DNA of 49,029 nt, taken from Terriglobia bacterium (GTDB lineage: Bacteria; Acidobacteriota; Terriglobia; Acidiferrales; UBA7541). The DNA lies in contig JAIQFG010000028.1 in NCBI GenBank assembly GCA_020073375.1, positions 1 through 49,029 of the forward strand, written 5' to 3'. Below, piece by piece: positions 1-8,115 of the stretch. How positions within the stretch are numbered: position 1 is the stretch's first letter; each line of letters opens with the position of its first letter. The position numbers and the translations under genes were made by a program. The notes beneath the pieces are model-generated. The model saw nothing but the letters and a program-made list of their open reading frames with translations. It searched no databases and had not been told where the DNA came from.

Positions 1-129
1 CATCTTCCTGTACAATGTTCCGCAGAACCTCCAGTGAAGCCGGCGCGCACACAGGTCTCGGGGTTCCTCTTGCTGGCCTTGTTGTGTCTGGCATATCTCG
101 TGATCCGGTACTGGAAATTCCTAAGATGA
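1..129 (+). CDS. C-terminal tail of a membrane protein (partial)
   Basis: Frame 1 is open from the left edge to a TGA at 127-129. It encodes 42 residues made of a proline-rich stretch followed by a hydrophobic segment (GFLLLALLCLAYLVIRYW) and a short basic end (KFLR). This looks like the last membrane helix of a protein that begins outside the window. Its stop overlaps the miaA start in an ATGA at 126-129, which suggests translational coupling and supports both calls. The family cannot be told from this fragment. Confidence 0.6.
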   Translation, partial: HLPVQCSAEPPVKPARTQVSGFLLLALLCLAYLVIRYWKFLR

Positions 130-1130
130 GCACCGCCCCAAAACTCAGCCAAGCCCTAGGAAACGATCCGGCGCGGCCCGGCCCCGGCCCTCTTCCCTTG
201 GTTGCCATCGTGGGACCCACGGCCTCCGGAAAATCTTCGCTGGGCGTAAAGCTTGCGCGGATATTTGGCGGGGAAGTGCTGGCTTGCGATTCAACGCAAG
301 TCTATCGCGGATTCGACATCGGCACGGCCAAGCCCACGGTGGTCGAGCGTGCGGGCGTTCCGCATCACCTGCTCGATCTGGTGGACCCGGACTTTGTGTT
401 TACCGCCGGGGAATACCGCTCGCGGGCGGTTGCCGTGCTGGAGGATTTGCGCCAGCGTGTGCGGCTTCCGGTGCTTACCGTGGGGACCGGCCTTTATCTG
501 CGCGCTTTGCTGGAGGGCCTGGCTGACGCCCCTGCGCGTTCCGAAGAATTGCGCGCGCGCCTGGAATCCCGCGCGGACGCGCACAGCCTGCAATACCTGC
601 ACCGCGTGTTGCGCCGGCTCGATCCCGAAGCCGCCGTGCGCATCGGCTCGCGCGACCGCCCCAAGATGATTCGCGCCATCGAGGTGTGCCTGCTCACGGG
701 CCGTCCTCTCAGCGAAATTCATCAAGCCGGGCGCACGCCGCTCGAAGGCTACCACCCGATTAAGATCGGCCTGCAGCCGCCGCGCGCCGCGCTCTATGAG
801 CGCATCGAGCGGCGCGTCCACGCCATGCTGGATCGCGGCTGGCTCGAGGAAGTCTCGCGATTGGTGGCGAGCGGCGTCGCGCAAAACACCAAGCCCTTCG
901 ACTTCATCGGTTACAGCGAACTGAGCGCGCATCTCGACGGCACCGTCACCTTGGCGGCCGCCAAGAAAGCGATAGCCCAGGCCACGCGCCGCTACGCCAA
1001 GCGCCAGATGACCTGGTTCCGCAAGGAGCCGCTGGTGCACTGGCTGCCGGGATTTGGGGATGATGCTGCCGTGCTTGCCGCCGCGGAAAAGCTGGTGGCG
1101 GGGCAGATGCAGGCCAGCGTGGCGAATTAA
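126..1130 (+). CDS. miaA: tRNA dimethylallyltransferase MiaA
   Basis: MiaA transfers a dimethylallyl group from DMAPP to N6 of A37 in tRNAs that read codons starting with U. The 334-residue protein has the P-loop GPTASGKSS at about residues 30-38, then the DSTQVYRGFDIGTAKP block with the conserved Asp, and the downstream GTGLYLRALLEG and GSRDRPKMIRAIEV motifs of the family. A longer in-frame extension to base 15 exists, but ATG at 126 is preferred because it overlaps the upstream stop as ATGA and gives near-normal length. The 3' end overlaps the next start as TAATG, so the two genes are probably co-transcribed. Family assignment is secure. Confidence 0.95.
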   Translation: MSTAPKLSQALGNDPARPGPGPLPLVAIVGPTASGKSSLGVKLARIFGGEVLACDSTQVYRGFDIGTAKPTVVERAGVPHHLLDLVDPDFVFTAGEYRSRAVAVLEDLRQRVRLPVLTVGTGLYLRALLEGLADAPARSEELRARLESRADAHSLQYLHRVLRRLDPEAAVRIGSRDRPKMIRAIEVCLLTGRPLSEIHQAGRTPLEGYHPIKIGLQPPRAALYERIERRVHAMLDRGWLEEVSRLVASGVAQNTKPFDFIGYSELSAHLDGTVTLAAAKKAIAQATRRYAKRQMTWFRKEPLVHWLPGFGDDAAVLAAAEKLVAGQMQASVAN

Positions 1131-1684
1131 TGCCCACGCCGATTGGTGATGCCCCGGCGACCGGAAGCGCAATCCAAGAGAAAATAGGGGCGGCTGTGCG
1201 CGCTCTTATAGGTAAGACCCTCTGGAGATGGACTCGAGCTGCTGACATGGCATGTTTTGATTTCGGGCAACGACGATTAAGGTTGGATAGGCATGGGAAA
1301 GAAAGAGAAATTGGGGAGTACGCGCTCCATGTGGAATGCGCCTGGCGAATGATTGAGGGAGATCGAGTAGTCGTAGGACGGCAGGACCTGTACTATCCCG
1401 CTGAGTATGATGAAGGGGCACCCTATCCCGATAATTTTGATTGGGAACACGATCCCAATCGTCACGACAAATTGCTCGACATACTATTCAAGAATTGCAC
1501 CCGCGAATTTCTTGTTGCGGGCGTTGAAGTCGGTGCCGCGGGGAGTTTTCGGCTCTTGCTGGCAGACAAGTTTTCTCTAGAAGTGATTCCGACTAATTCT
1601 CTCGTTGGGGAACAGTGGCGATTGTTCGAACCGGGCAGAGAAAAGCAGCACTTTGTTGTAAGCGGGAAGGACTTAGGAGCATAG
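1130..1684 (+). CDS. hypothetical protein, 184 aa
   Basis: The ATG at 1130 shares a base with the miaA stop (TAATG), so it is probably translationally coupled. There is no signal peptide or membrane segment. The sequence is rich in Trp, Asp and Glu, and the core reads like a small soluble alpha/beta protein (GEYALHVECAWRMIEGDRVV, then a DWEHDPNRHDKLL stretch, and WRLFEPG near the end). It resembles widespread uncharacterised small proteins rather than an enzyme I can name. Codon and base use are more AT-rich than in miaA, especially after 1200, so later acquisition is possible. No function is assigned. Confidence 0.6.
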   Translation: MPTPIGDAPATGSAIQEKIGAAVRALIGKTLWRWTRAADMACFDFGQRRLRLDRHGKEREIGEYALHVECAWRMIEGDRVVVGRQDLYYPAEYDEGAPYPDNFDWEHDPNRHDKLLDILFKNCTREFLVAGVEVGAAGSFRLLLADKFSLEVIPTNSLVGEQWRLFEPGREKQHFVVSGKDLGA

Positions 1685-1712
1685 GTCTCTGTTTGTTGAG
1701 CTGGACAATTCG

Positions 1713-1964
1713 ATGGATATCCGCCTCAAACCTGCGACCGAGCAGCGTATTCGTGAATTGGCCTCAATGAGCCATCGCTCAGTTGATGACATCATCGAGG
1801 ACGCGGTGGCGGGATATTTGGAACATGTGGCGGAATTACGTGACATGATTGAAAGCCGATATGACGACTTCAAAAGTGGGCGGGTGAAACCCATCGATGG
1901 CGAAACGTTCTTTGAAGCCTTACGCCAACGCGGGGAAGAACTGCTTAAGAAGCGCCAATCCTAG
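1713..1964 (+). CDS. ParD/CopG-like antitoxin without a toxin
   Basis: This 83-residue protein has an N-terminal ribbon-helix-helix-like segment (MDIRLKPATEQRIRELA, then SHRSVDDIIEDAVAGYLEHV). A charged helical tail ends in EALRQRGEELLKKRQS. That arrangement is typical of type II antitoxins in which the N-terminus binds the operator and the C-terminus wraps the toxin. A ParE-type toxin would be expected directly downstream, but the next bases hold a palindromic repeat and then hflX. It is therefore an orphan antitoxin, a remnant, or a free-standing regulator. The family is inferred from the fold pattern only. Confidence 0.6.
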   Translation: MDIRLKPATEQRIRELASMSHRSVDDIIEDAVAGYLEHVAELRDMIESRYDDFKSGRVKPIDGETFFEALRQRGEELLKKRQS

Positions 1965-1989
1965 CATCTTTGCGAATGCCCCCTTTGCT

Positions 1990-2083
1990 CGTCATTCCGA
2001 ACGAAGTGAGGAATCCCCCTTGGTGCTGAAGCGCCAAAGAAAGAGGGATTCCTCGGCGAAAAACCTGCCTCGGAATGACGACG
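1990..2083. repeat. Palindromic repeat of the CATTCCGA...GAGGAATCCC type
   Basis: Left arm 1990-2021 starts CGTCATTCCGA and contains GAGGAATCCC. Right arm 2041-2083 is its imperfect reverse complement, with about nine extra bases. The same head occurs at 12538-12620 and, as one arm, at 43351-43390. A T-rich stretch (TTTTTTTGTTTTG) follows the right arm on the plus strand, so it could also terminate transcription from the upstream genes. Confidence 0.8.
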
Positions 2084-2141
2084 TTTTTTTGTTTTGCAGC
2101 AAGGTGGAAGAACACGCCAATCGCACATTTTCCGTAAGGTG

Positions 2142-2147
2142 TATAAT
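2142..2147 (+). promoter_or_regulatory. Candidate -10 box for hflX
   Basis: A perfect TATAAT lies 69 bases before the chosen hflX ATG and just after the palindromic repeat. No convincing -35 hexamer sits at the usual distance, so only the -10 is proposed. Confidence 0.35.
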
Positions 2148-2215
2148 GTCCCTGTGAAATCGTACCAAACATCGCAAATCTCTCACCTACAAATCTCTTG
2201 TCGCCTTACCGCCGA

Positions 2216-3514
2216 ATGAAAACTACACGATCGACAGAAAGCCACGAGCGCGTGTTCCTGGTGGGCGTGGGCCTGAAGCGGGCTTCGCATGTCCCTGGAA
2301 TCGACGCGGGAGAGGCGGAGCGCGAGTCCCTACTCGAACTTGCGGAGCTGGCGCGCAGCGCGGGCGCGCATGTGGCCGGAAGCATTTTTCAGATGCGCGA
2401 CAAAATCGATCCCGCCTCCATGATTGGCAGCGGGAAGATCGAGGAATTGAAGATCGAGGCGCACCTGCACAAGGCGCCGCTGATTGTCTTCGATCGAAAT
2501 CTTTCGCCGACGCAGCTGCGCAACCTGGAGCGCGGCACGGAATGCCGCGTAATCGACCGCACGCAGCTGATCCTGGATATTTTCGCGCGGCACGCGCGCA
2601 GCCGCGAAGGGCAGCTGCAAGTCGAACTCGCGCAACTCAATTACATGCTGCCGCGCCTTGCGGGCAGCGCCAAGGAACTTTCGCGACAGGCCGGCGGCAT
2701 CGGCACGCGCGGTCCCGGCGAGCAGAAACTGGAAACCGATCGCCGGCGCATCCGCGAGCGTCTCAGCAAAATCACCAAAACCATCGAAGCAATCCGCAAG
2801 CAGCGCTCGCTGCGGCGGCAGACGCGCCAATCCGTGCCCCTCGGCACGGTCGCATTGGTGGGCTACACGAACGCGGGGAAATCCACGCTGTTCAACGCTC
2901 TGAGCAAAGCGGGCGTGCTGGTCTCTTCCAAAATGTTTGCCACGCTTGATCCCACCGTGCGCGCCGTGCGCCTGCCGTCCAACCGTCGCGTGCTGCTCTC
3001 CGATACGGTCGGATTCATTCGCGATCTTCCGCCGGGATTAATCGCCGCGTTTCGCGCCACGCTCGAAGAAGTGCAGGAATCGGCGCTGATTCTGCTGGTC
3101 ACGGACATTTCCAACCCGCATCACACCGAGCAGGACGAGGAAGTCGGGAAGATTTTGAAGGACTTGGGCGTCGGCGACCGGCCGCGATTGCATGTGTTTA
3201 ACAAAATCGACCGCCTCGCTTCCGAGGAAGCCTCCGCGCGCAACGGAAATCATTCCTCGGTGCGCATTTCGGCCATGACCGGCGCGGGACTAGACGAACT
3301 TTTGATCCGCATCGATGCCGCAATGCCCGTCGATCCCATTTTGCATTTGCACTTCACGCTTCCGCTCGAGGATGGCCGTGCCATCGCTTTGGTCCATGCC
3401 CTGGGCCGTGTATTGCATTCCGAAGTCCGCGATTCGACCATGGCAATGGAAGCGGAATTGCCCGAGTCCGTGGCCCGCCGCCTGAAAATTTATCCCATCC
3501 ATGCGCAAGCCTGA
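2216..3514 (+). CDS. hflX: Ribosome-associated GTPase HflX
   Basis: HflX binds the 50S subunit and helps split or rescue stalled ribosomes. The 432-residue protein has the N-terminal HflX domain with the glycine-rich GGIGTRGPGEQKLETDRRRI linker, followed by the GTPase domain. G1 is GYTNAGKST at about 216-224, G3 DTVGFI at about 263, and G4 NKID at about 329. A TTG six codons upstream is in frame, but ATG 2216 gives the usual N-terminus (MKTTRSTESHERVFLVGVGL). It is monocistronic here: a repeat lies upstream and a long gap downstream. Confidence 0.95.
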   Translation: MKTTRSTESHERVFLVGVGLKRASHVPGIDAGEAERESLLELAELARSAGAHVAGSIFQMRDKIDPASMIGSGKIEELKIEAHLHKAPLIVFDRNLSPTQLRNLERGTECRVIDRTQLILDIFARHARSREGQLQVELAQLNYMLPRLAGSAKELSRQAGGIGTRGPGEQKLETDRRRIRERLSKITKTIEAIRKQRSLRRQTRQSVPLGTVALVGYTNAGKSTLFNALSKAGVLVSSKMFATLDPTVRAVRLPSNRRVLLSDTVGFIRDLPPGLIAAFRATLEEVQESALILLVTDISNPHHTEQDEEVGKILKDLGVGDRPRLHVFNKIDRLASEEASARNGNHSSVRISAMTGAGLDELLIRIDAAMPVDPILHLHFTLPLEDGRAIALVHALGRVLHSEVRDSTMAMEAELPESVARRLKIYPIHAQA

Positions 3515-3942
3515 GGTTCTACTCGAACTTGCGCTGTCTCCCATTAACCTCTCCATTTCCAGGCAAATGGAAACGGAGTACCCTTTCCCAAATCGGGCGG
3601 AAATATCCGGTTCTTGCAGTCTCAACCCCGGAGCCGGCCAGGGGCACGCTGTGGAAAACATTGTGGAAATTGAAGATAGTAAAAACGCCGAAAATAATGA
3701 AACTAAGCCTTGAAGAATTGCGGCGGCTTCTGGAATCATTGCAAGAACTGCATTTTCATATAGTTGTAGGGGGAATTGCTGAATTGCGGGGCAATTTTCA
3801 CTTGCCGAACCCCTCGGACCCTAAGCTCCCTTTTTGCACAGGTTTGCAGGTCGGCGTCGGCAATGAGTAACGGCCGCGATAGGGAGTCCCAGAATGGGAA
3901 AGTAGCATTTGCGCGGCCCGGGCAACTCATTTTCAGGAATCG
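3515..3942. other. Gap without a supported gene
   Basis: About 430 bases between hflX and the pgsA promoter. Short open frames exist (for example from 3529), but they have low-complexity, family-less translations and no ribosome-binding site. No hairpin with a T-tract and no inverted repeat like those elsewhere in the window was seen. Confidence 0.6.
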
Positions 3943-3971
3943 TTGACTGCCTGCGAGTGTGCGTCTATAGT
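3943..3971 (+). promoter_or_regulatory. Sigma-70 type promoter for pgsA
   Basis: TTGACT at 3943-3948 and TATAGT at 3966-3971 are separated by exactly 17 bases. Transcription would start near 3978, leaving a leader of about 57 bases before the pgsA ATG. This is one of the best promoter matches in the window. Confidence 0.7.
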
Positions 3972-4034
3972 GGGGGACGCCTCGCGACTGGGCGGGTACT
4001 TGCTAAGGGAACCAGGGAGCCCCCCGGGTGCGTC

Positions 4035-4664
4035 ATGAACCTGCCGAATAGCCTGACGATATTACGAATCTTTTTTATTCCGGTGCTGGTCGTTGTCCTG
4101 TTGACCCGCGAACCCAATGTTGTGTTTTTTGGCGTGCCCACGAATTTTGCGGAGTGGGGTGTGCTCATTCTTCTTGCGGCGGCGGCCACGGATTGGGCGG
4201 ACGGATATTACGCGCGGCGGCGCAGCGAAGTCACCACGCTGGGAATTTTGCTGGATCCGATTGCGGACAAGCTGCTGATGACGGCGGCGTTTATTTCGCT
4301 CGTCGAAATGCATCTGGTGCAGGGTTGGATGGCGGTGATTATCATTGGCCGCGAAATTGTGGTGCTGGGTTTGCGCAACATCGCGTCGGCGGAGGGATTT
4401 ACGATTCCCGCGTCGGCGCTGGGAAAAACGAAAATGGTCTTGCAGGTGATCGCCGTGTGCGCGGTAATCCTTGCCGCCAAGCACCCCGTGATCCATCCGC
4501 TGGGAGTGGTGCTGCTGTGGCTGGTGGTGGGCAGCGCGGTGGTTTCCGCGTTCCAATATTTTCAAAAATTCTGGGGGCGCGTGGATGGCAGCGTGAAGCA
4601 GCGCCGCCACCTGAGAATCCTAGAACGGCGCAAGAACGCTCAGGATGTTCCCACTATCCAGTGA
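4035..4664 (+). CDS. pgsA: CDP-diacylglycerol--glycerol-3-phosphate 3-phosphatidyltransferase
   Basis: PgsA makes phosphatidylglycerophosphate from CDP-diacylglycerol and glycerol-3-phosphate, the committed step to phosphatidylglycerol and cardiolipin, in the inner membrane. The 209-residue protein starts MNLPNSLTILRIFFIPV. It carries the CDP-alcohol phosphatidyltransferase signature at about residues 56-84 (DWADGYYARRRSE, then GILLDPIADK with the metal-binding Asp residues). Several hydrophobic helices follow. The basic tail ends at TGA 4662-4664 and overlaps the next gene by 20 bases. ATG 4035 is chosen because it gives the typical N-terminus and lies just downstream of a strong promoter. 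Confidence 0.93.
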   Translation: MNLPNSLTILRIFFIPVLVVVLLTREPNVVFFGVPTNFAEWGVLILLAAAATDWADGYYARRRSEVTTLGILLDPIADKLLMTAAFISLVEMHLVQGWMAVIIIGREIVVLGLRNIASAEGFTIPASALGKTKMVLQVIAVCAVILAAKHPVIHPLGVVLLWLVVGSAVVSAFQYFQKFWGRVDGSVKQRRHLRILERRKNAQDVPTIQ

Positions 4665-5214
4665 CGATTGGCTGGCGTTGATGCGGATTGCCCGGCGCTC
4701 GATTTCCAGCGCGGTCCTCGAACGAACCATCCCTGAACTTCCTCCCTGGTCAGCCTCATTAAATGTTTCGCGCGGGGCGTTCGTGACCTTGTACCGCGGA
4801 GGCAAATTGCGCGGGTGCGTCGGTCAGGTCGAGGAATTAGGGCCATTGGCGGAAGTCGTGGCGCGCTCCGCCATCAGCGCTGCGCTGCACGATTCGAGGT
4901 TTCCGCCGGTTGTCTCGGATGAAATCGCGAGTCTCGATATCGAACTCTCCGTTTTGTCTCCGCTGGAACCCATCGCCGCGGAATCGATCGTGGCGGGCCG
5001 GCACGGCCTGATGGTGGTGCGCGAGCGGCGCAGGGGAGTGTTGTTGCCGCAAGTGGCCGCGGAGAGGGGATGGTCGGGCTGGAAACTGCTCGAAGAAACG
5101 TGCGAGAAAGCCGGCTTGCCGCCGGACGCATGGCGCGACCCGCAGACGCGAATCCTCGCATTCACCGTGGAACTGTTTCGGGAAGAGGCATCCCGGACGA
5201 TTGCTGATTCCTGA
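4645..5214 (+). CDS. AMMECR1-domain protein
   Basis: The 189-residue protein is a single AMMECR1 domain: SRGAFVTLYRGGKLRGCVGQ carries the LRGC(I/V)G signature. It is followed by DIELSVLSPLEPI, GRHGLMVVRERRRGVLLPQVA and a C-terminal WSGWKLLEETCEKAGLP block. Family members occur in all domains of life. Their biochemical role is unsettled, though a link to radical-SAM and MEMO1-type proteins is known in some genomes. No such partner is adjacent here; the gene overlaps pgsA by 20 bases and is probably co-expressed with it. It is followed by a bidirectional terminator. Confidence 0.9.
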   Translation: MFPLSSDDWLALMRIARRSISSAVLERTIPELPPWSASLNVSRGAFVTLYRGGKLRGCVGQVEELGPLAEVVARSAISAALHDSRFPPVVSDEIASLDIELSVLSPLEPIAAESIVAGRHGLMVVRERRRGVLLPQVAAERGWSGWKLLEETCEKAGLPPDAWRDPQTRILAFTVELFREEASRTIADS

Positions 5215-5350
5215 TCTGCATTGCTTTCGAATCGTTGACGCCCACGATCCGCACCCCCAATTAGAAAATTTTCGCGCAGAATTTGTGGCGCCGGCGCCAC
5301 GAAAAGCGCGCGCCCCGCAATACTCTTCCGCGTTTGCGGCGAAAAACAAA

Positions 5351-5383
5351 AAGGCCCCGTTCCGGAAAATGGAACGGGGCCTT
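5351..5383. terminator. Bidirectional intrinsic terminator
   Basis: A perfect 13-bp stem (AAGGCCCCGTTCC / GGAACGGGGCCTT) with a 7-base loop sits between convergent genes. On the plus strand it is followed by TTTTG. On the minus strand it is followed by TTTTTGTTTTTC, so it should end transcripts from both sides, most strongly the minus-strand gene. Confidence 0.9.
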
Positions 5384-5425
5384 TTGTCTTCGTCTGCGGA
5401 TTGCGTGAAGAAGCTCTGTGTGCCG

Positions 5426-6304
5426 TTACTCCAGCTCGACGTAATCTCCGGCAAAAATTTCCTCGCGCGCGGTGGTCAGCAGCACGGTGGAGGAGTTTGG
5501 CCCGGTGCGCAGGACAATTCCTTCGCCCAGCACTTGCCGCGGCAGGTCCTCCCACGTGTACTTCACCGGCGTGCTCCCGAAGCCATAAACTTTATATTCG
5601 GTGTCCGCCATCTGATAGAGCGTTTCGCTGTGCGCTCCCTGGTACCGAAACACGCGGAAATAATTGCCCACCTGGACGCCTTGCGCGCTGCCCAGGTTCA
5701 CGTACACGATTCTGCTTCCTCCGGTGGCCACCGTCCAATCCTTGCCGTACACAATCATGGCCGTCTTCTTCCCTGAAGGAGGGGCAAAGGGGTCGAATTT
5801 GACATTGTGGAATTGAGGAACCGGGCGGGCCGTATAGGGGCGAACGATGTCCCCGCGCTGCATCAAGTCGCAGGCGACTTGGGCTTGCGCCGTGGCTACC
5901 TTCTCGGAAACGTGCACCACGCGCAAGATGCCAATGTCCTGGTACAACGTGCCCATGGCTTTATTCAGCTGTTCCTGCCACTTAAACCACCGGTCGGGAT
6001 TCATGTCTTTGACTGGGCGGAGCACCTCAAACTGATCCCCGACTTTGACGCCCTGCGCCTGCCCATGGTTCAGGTAAATGTAGTCGCTGGGCAGAAACGT
6101 ATTCTTGTAGCGAGAGTTCTCTCCCGAAATGATGTAGGTATCGTTCGGGATGGCTTGGTCGGTCGCGGCCCCGGAGCAATACACGTCCGCGTCCGTGGGG
6201 GTAGTGCGCGAAGTCTGCGCCGCGGCCACTCCGGCGCACATGGCCAAGCTTAGCAAGATTTTAAGTCCAGAAGATAGAATACGATAGCTCATTTTTTCAG
6301 GCAT
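5426..6304 (-). CDS. Predicted exported protein with two repeated beta modules
   Basis: The 292-residue protein has a signal peptide (YRILSSGLKILLSLAMCAGV then AAAQ). Two related modules follow: YLNHGQAQGVKVGDQFEVLR and YVNLGSAQGVQVGNYFRVFR. This internal repeat has the shape (A/S)-x-G-V-x-V-G-[DN]-x-F-x-V that recurs in FlgT-C-like and LysM-associated surface proteins. The C-terminus (VLLTTAREEIFAGDYVELE) looks like a third partial copy. The start at 6304 is chosen because GGAG lies upstream; an ATG four codons in is also possible. A periplasmic or outer-membrane location is inferred, and the function is unknown. Confidence 0.7.
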   Translation of the reverse strand: MPEKMSYRILSSGLKILLSLAMCAGVAAAQTSRTTPTDADVYCSGAATDQAIPNDTYIISGENSRYKNTFLPSDYIYLNHGQAQGVKVGDQFEVLRPVKDMNPDRWFKWQEQLNKAMGTLYQDIGILRVVHVSEKVATAQAQVACDLMQRGDIVRPYTARPVPQFHNVKFDPFAPPSGKKTAMIVYGKDWTVATGGSRIVYVNLGSAQGVQVGNYFRVFRYQGAHSETLYQMADTEYKVYGFGSTPVKYTWEDLPRQVLGEGIVLRTGPNSSTVLLTTAREEIFAGDYVELE

Positions 6305-6547
6305 GGAGACTGCTCCTTGATTCTCGATGCGAAACGCGTCCCTGTGCTCATATAGCTTTCCCATTCAAGCTAGCATTGGCCCCCGAGGCGGTCAAGAATT
6401 CGTCACGGCAGGCTTTACACACTTGTTACCCACCGCAGGCCGGTTGTATGAGCCTCCAAAGTGCCGTTTTTGACGCGCCAGCGACTTGGAGCCCGCGATG
6501 AACTATGGTAGAAGCCTAAGGTTCTGCTTTTGGGGTGGAGGGACGCT

Positions 6548-8068
6548 TTGGCAGGGTTATTCGGCAGAGATCGCGTCTGCGGTGTAATTGCCGCGGAGAC
6601 CGCGGTCAAAATGCAGTCGCAGGTCCATCTCGGGCTGCGCAAGGCGCGGACGCTGGAGTTGCGCCTCGATTACCTGCGTGACGCCGGTCAGCGGGCCGCA
6701 TTTCTATCCTGGCTCGGACGGGAACGCCCCCGTAGCGTGCTGATTGCGACTTGCCGGAGCCGCAAAGGGGGAGGGTTGTTTCGCGGCGGAGTCAGCGAGC
6801 AGATCGAAATTCTGAAGGCTGCGGTGCGCGCCGGATGCGGCTGGTGCGACGTCGAAATCGAAACAGCAATAAAAATGGACGCGCGCGAACTGCGAGGGGC
6901 GCTTGCTCCGGCGCGCGTGATGATTTCCCATCACGATTTTCGCAAGACTCCGCGCAATCTTGCCGGCATTGTTCGCGAACTCTCGCGGGCCGGAGGACAC
7001 GCGGTCAAGATTGCGGGGCAGTGCCGCACGATTTCGGACAGCGTGAAAATATGCGCGCTGTCTCGCGGGAGGCGGAACGTCGTGGCCGTTCCCATGGGTG
7101 AAACCGGACTGGCGGGGCGCGTATTGTCCCTGCGGTCGGGCAGCGCCCTGGCCTACGCTGCAGTTGAGCAGGCCACCGCGCCCGGCCAGCTCTCGCTCGA
7201 TGCGATGCAGGGTCTCTACCGGGCCGGAAATATTTCGCGGCGCACGCGCGTGTACGGAGTGATCGGCGATCCCATCGGGCACTCGCTTTCCCCGCTGCTG
7301 CACAACACCGCGTACGCGGAGCGGAAAATCGACGCCGTGTTTGTGCCGTTCCTGGTGCGCGATCTGCGGGATTTTCTGCGATGCATCAAGCCGTTCGGCG
7401 TTTCAGGATTCGCGGTCACCATCCCGCACAAGGAAGAAATCCTGCGGCATCTGGACGACTGCGATCCCCTGGCGGCGCGCATTGGAGCGGTGAATACGGT
7501 CGTGAATCGCGGCGAGGGGCGTTTGTACGGGTACAATACGGATTACGTGGGCGTGCTGCGGAGCCTGGAGAGCCGCATGCAGCTTGCGGGCAGCCGCGTG
7601 TTGCTGTTCGGAGCCGGAGGCGCGGCGCGGGCGGCGGCCTTCGCGCTGGCGCAAGCCGGGTCCATTGTGTGCATTGCCTCGCGGCGCGCGGAACGCGCGC
7701 GCAGCCTGGCGCGCGCTGCGGGAGTGCAAGTGGTCGCGCGTGTGGACTTGCGGCGGGAATATTTCGACGCCATCGTGAACTGCACGCCCGTCGGAATGCA
7801 TCCGCGGGGCGGCACGCCGCTGACGAACGCGGAACTCAACTGCCGGATCGTCATGGACATGGTGTACCGTCCGCGAGAAACCGAATTGCTCGAGATCGCG
7901 CGGAAAAAAGGGATCGAGATAATTTCCGGAGTGGAGATGTTTCTGGCGCAAGGCTACGCGCAGCACGAAATCTGGACCGGAGAGCGCGCGCCGGAAGCGG
8001 CCATGCGCCGCGTGATTGAAGGTGTGCTTTCGCGAGAGGAAAAATCCCGAGGGAAGAGGCCGCGGTAA
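6548..8068 (+). CDS. aroDE: Fused 3-dehydroquinate dehydratase (type I) / shikimate dehydrogenase
   Basis: This 506-residue fusion would carry out steps three and four of the shikimate pathway. Residues 10-220 are a type I dehydroquinase: ELRLD at 37-41, ATCR, SHHD with catalytic His129, VKIA with Schiff-base Lys154, and VPMGETG. Residues 230-500 are AroE: YGVIGDPIGHSLSP, VTIPHKEE with catalytic Lys295, GAVNTVV, GYNTDYVG, the nucleotide site GAGGAARAAAFAL, and NCTPVGMHP. A TTG at 6530 is in frame, but TTG 6548 is preferred because GGAGGG ends five bases before it. Both halves keep their key residues. Such fusions are known in plants and some bacteria. It lies 47 bases upstream of trpE. Confidence 0.92.
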   Translation: MAGLFGRDRVCGVIAAETAVKMQSQVHLGLRKARTLELRLDYLRDAGQRAAFLSWLGRERPRSVLIATCRSRKGGGLFRGGVSEQIEILKAAVRAGCGWCDVEIETAIKMDARELRGALAPARVMISHHDFRKTPRNLAGIVRELSRAGGHAVKIAGQCRTISDSVKICALSRGRRNVVAVPMGETGLAGRVLSLRSGSALAYAAVEQATAPGQLSLDAMQGLYRAGNISRRTRVYGVIGDPIGHSLSPLLHNTAYAERKIDAVFVPFLVRDLRDFLRCIKPFGVSGFAVTIPHKEEILRHLDDCDPLAARIGAVNTVVNRGEGRLYGYNTDYVGVLRSLESRMQLAGSRVLLFGAGGAARAAAFALAQAGSIVCIASRRAERARSLARAAGVQVVARVDLRREYFDAIVNCTPVGMHPRGGTPLTNAELNCRIVMDMVYRPRETELLEIARKKGIEIISGVEMFLAQGYAQHEIWTGERAPEAAMRRVIEGVLSREEKSRGKRPR

Positions 8069-8107
8069 GCGGCTCCGCAAAAAGGAAGAGGCCGCGGCAA
8101 GCGGCCT
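8053..8107 (+). repeat. Direct repeat of a small hairpin spanning the aroDE stop
   Basis: Two near-identical copies of GAAGAGGCCGCGGtAAGCGG lie at about 8053-8074 and 8086-8107. Each can fold as GCCGC-loop-GCGGC. The first copy contains the aroDE TAA stop inside its loop. The second lies just before trpE. Confidence 0.7.
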
Positions 8108-8115
8108 TACTAAGA

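Noticed and set aside
3529..3870. Possible 113-codon gene after hflX
   Set aside because: It has a TTG start, no ribosome-binding site, and a translation without a family pattern or a coherent hydrophobic core.
8069..8115. trp attenuator before trpE
   Set aside because: No leader peptide with Trp codons and no T-tract; the hairpins are short direct repeats, one of which spans the aroDE stop.
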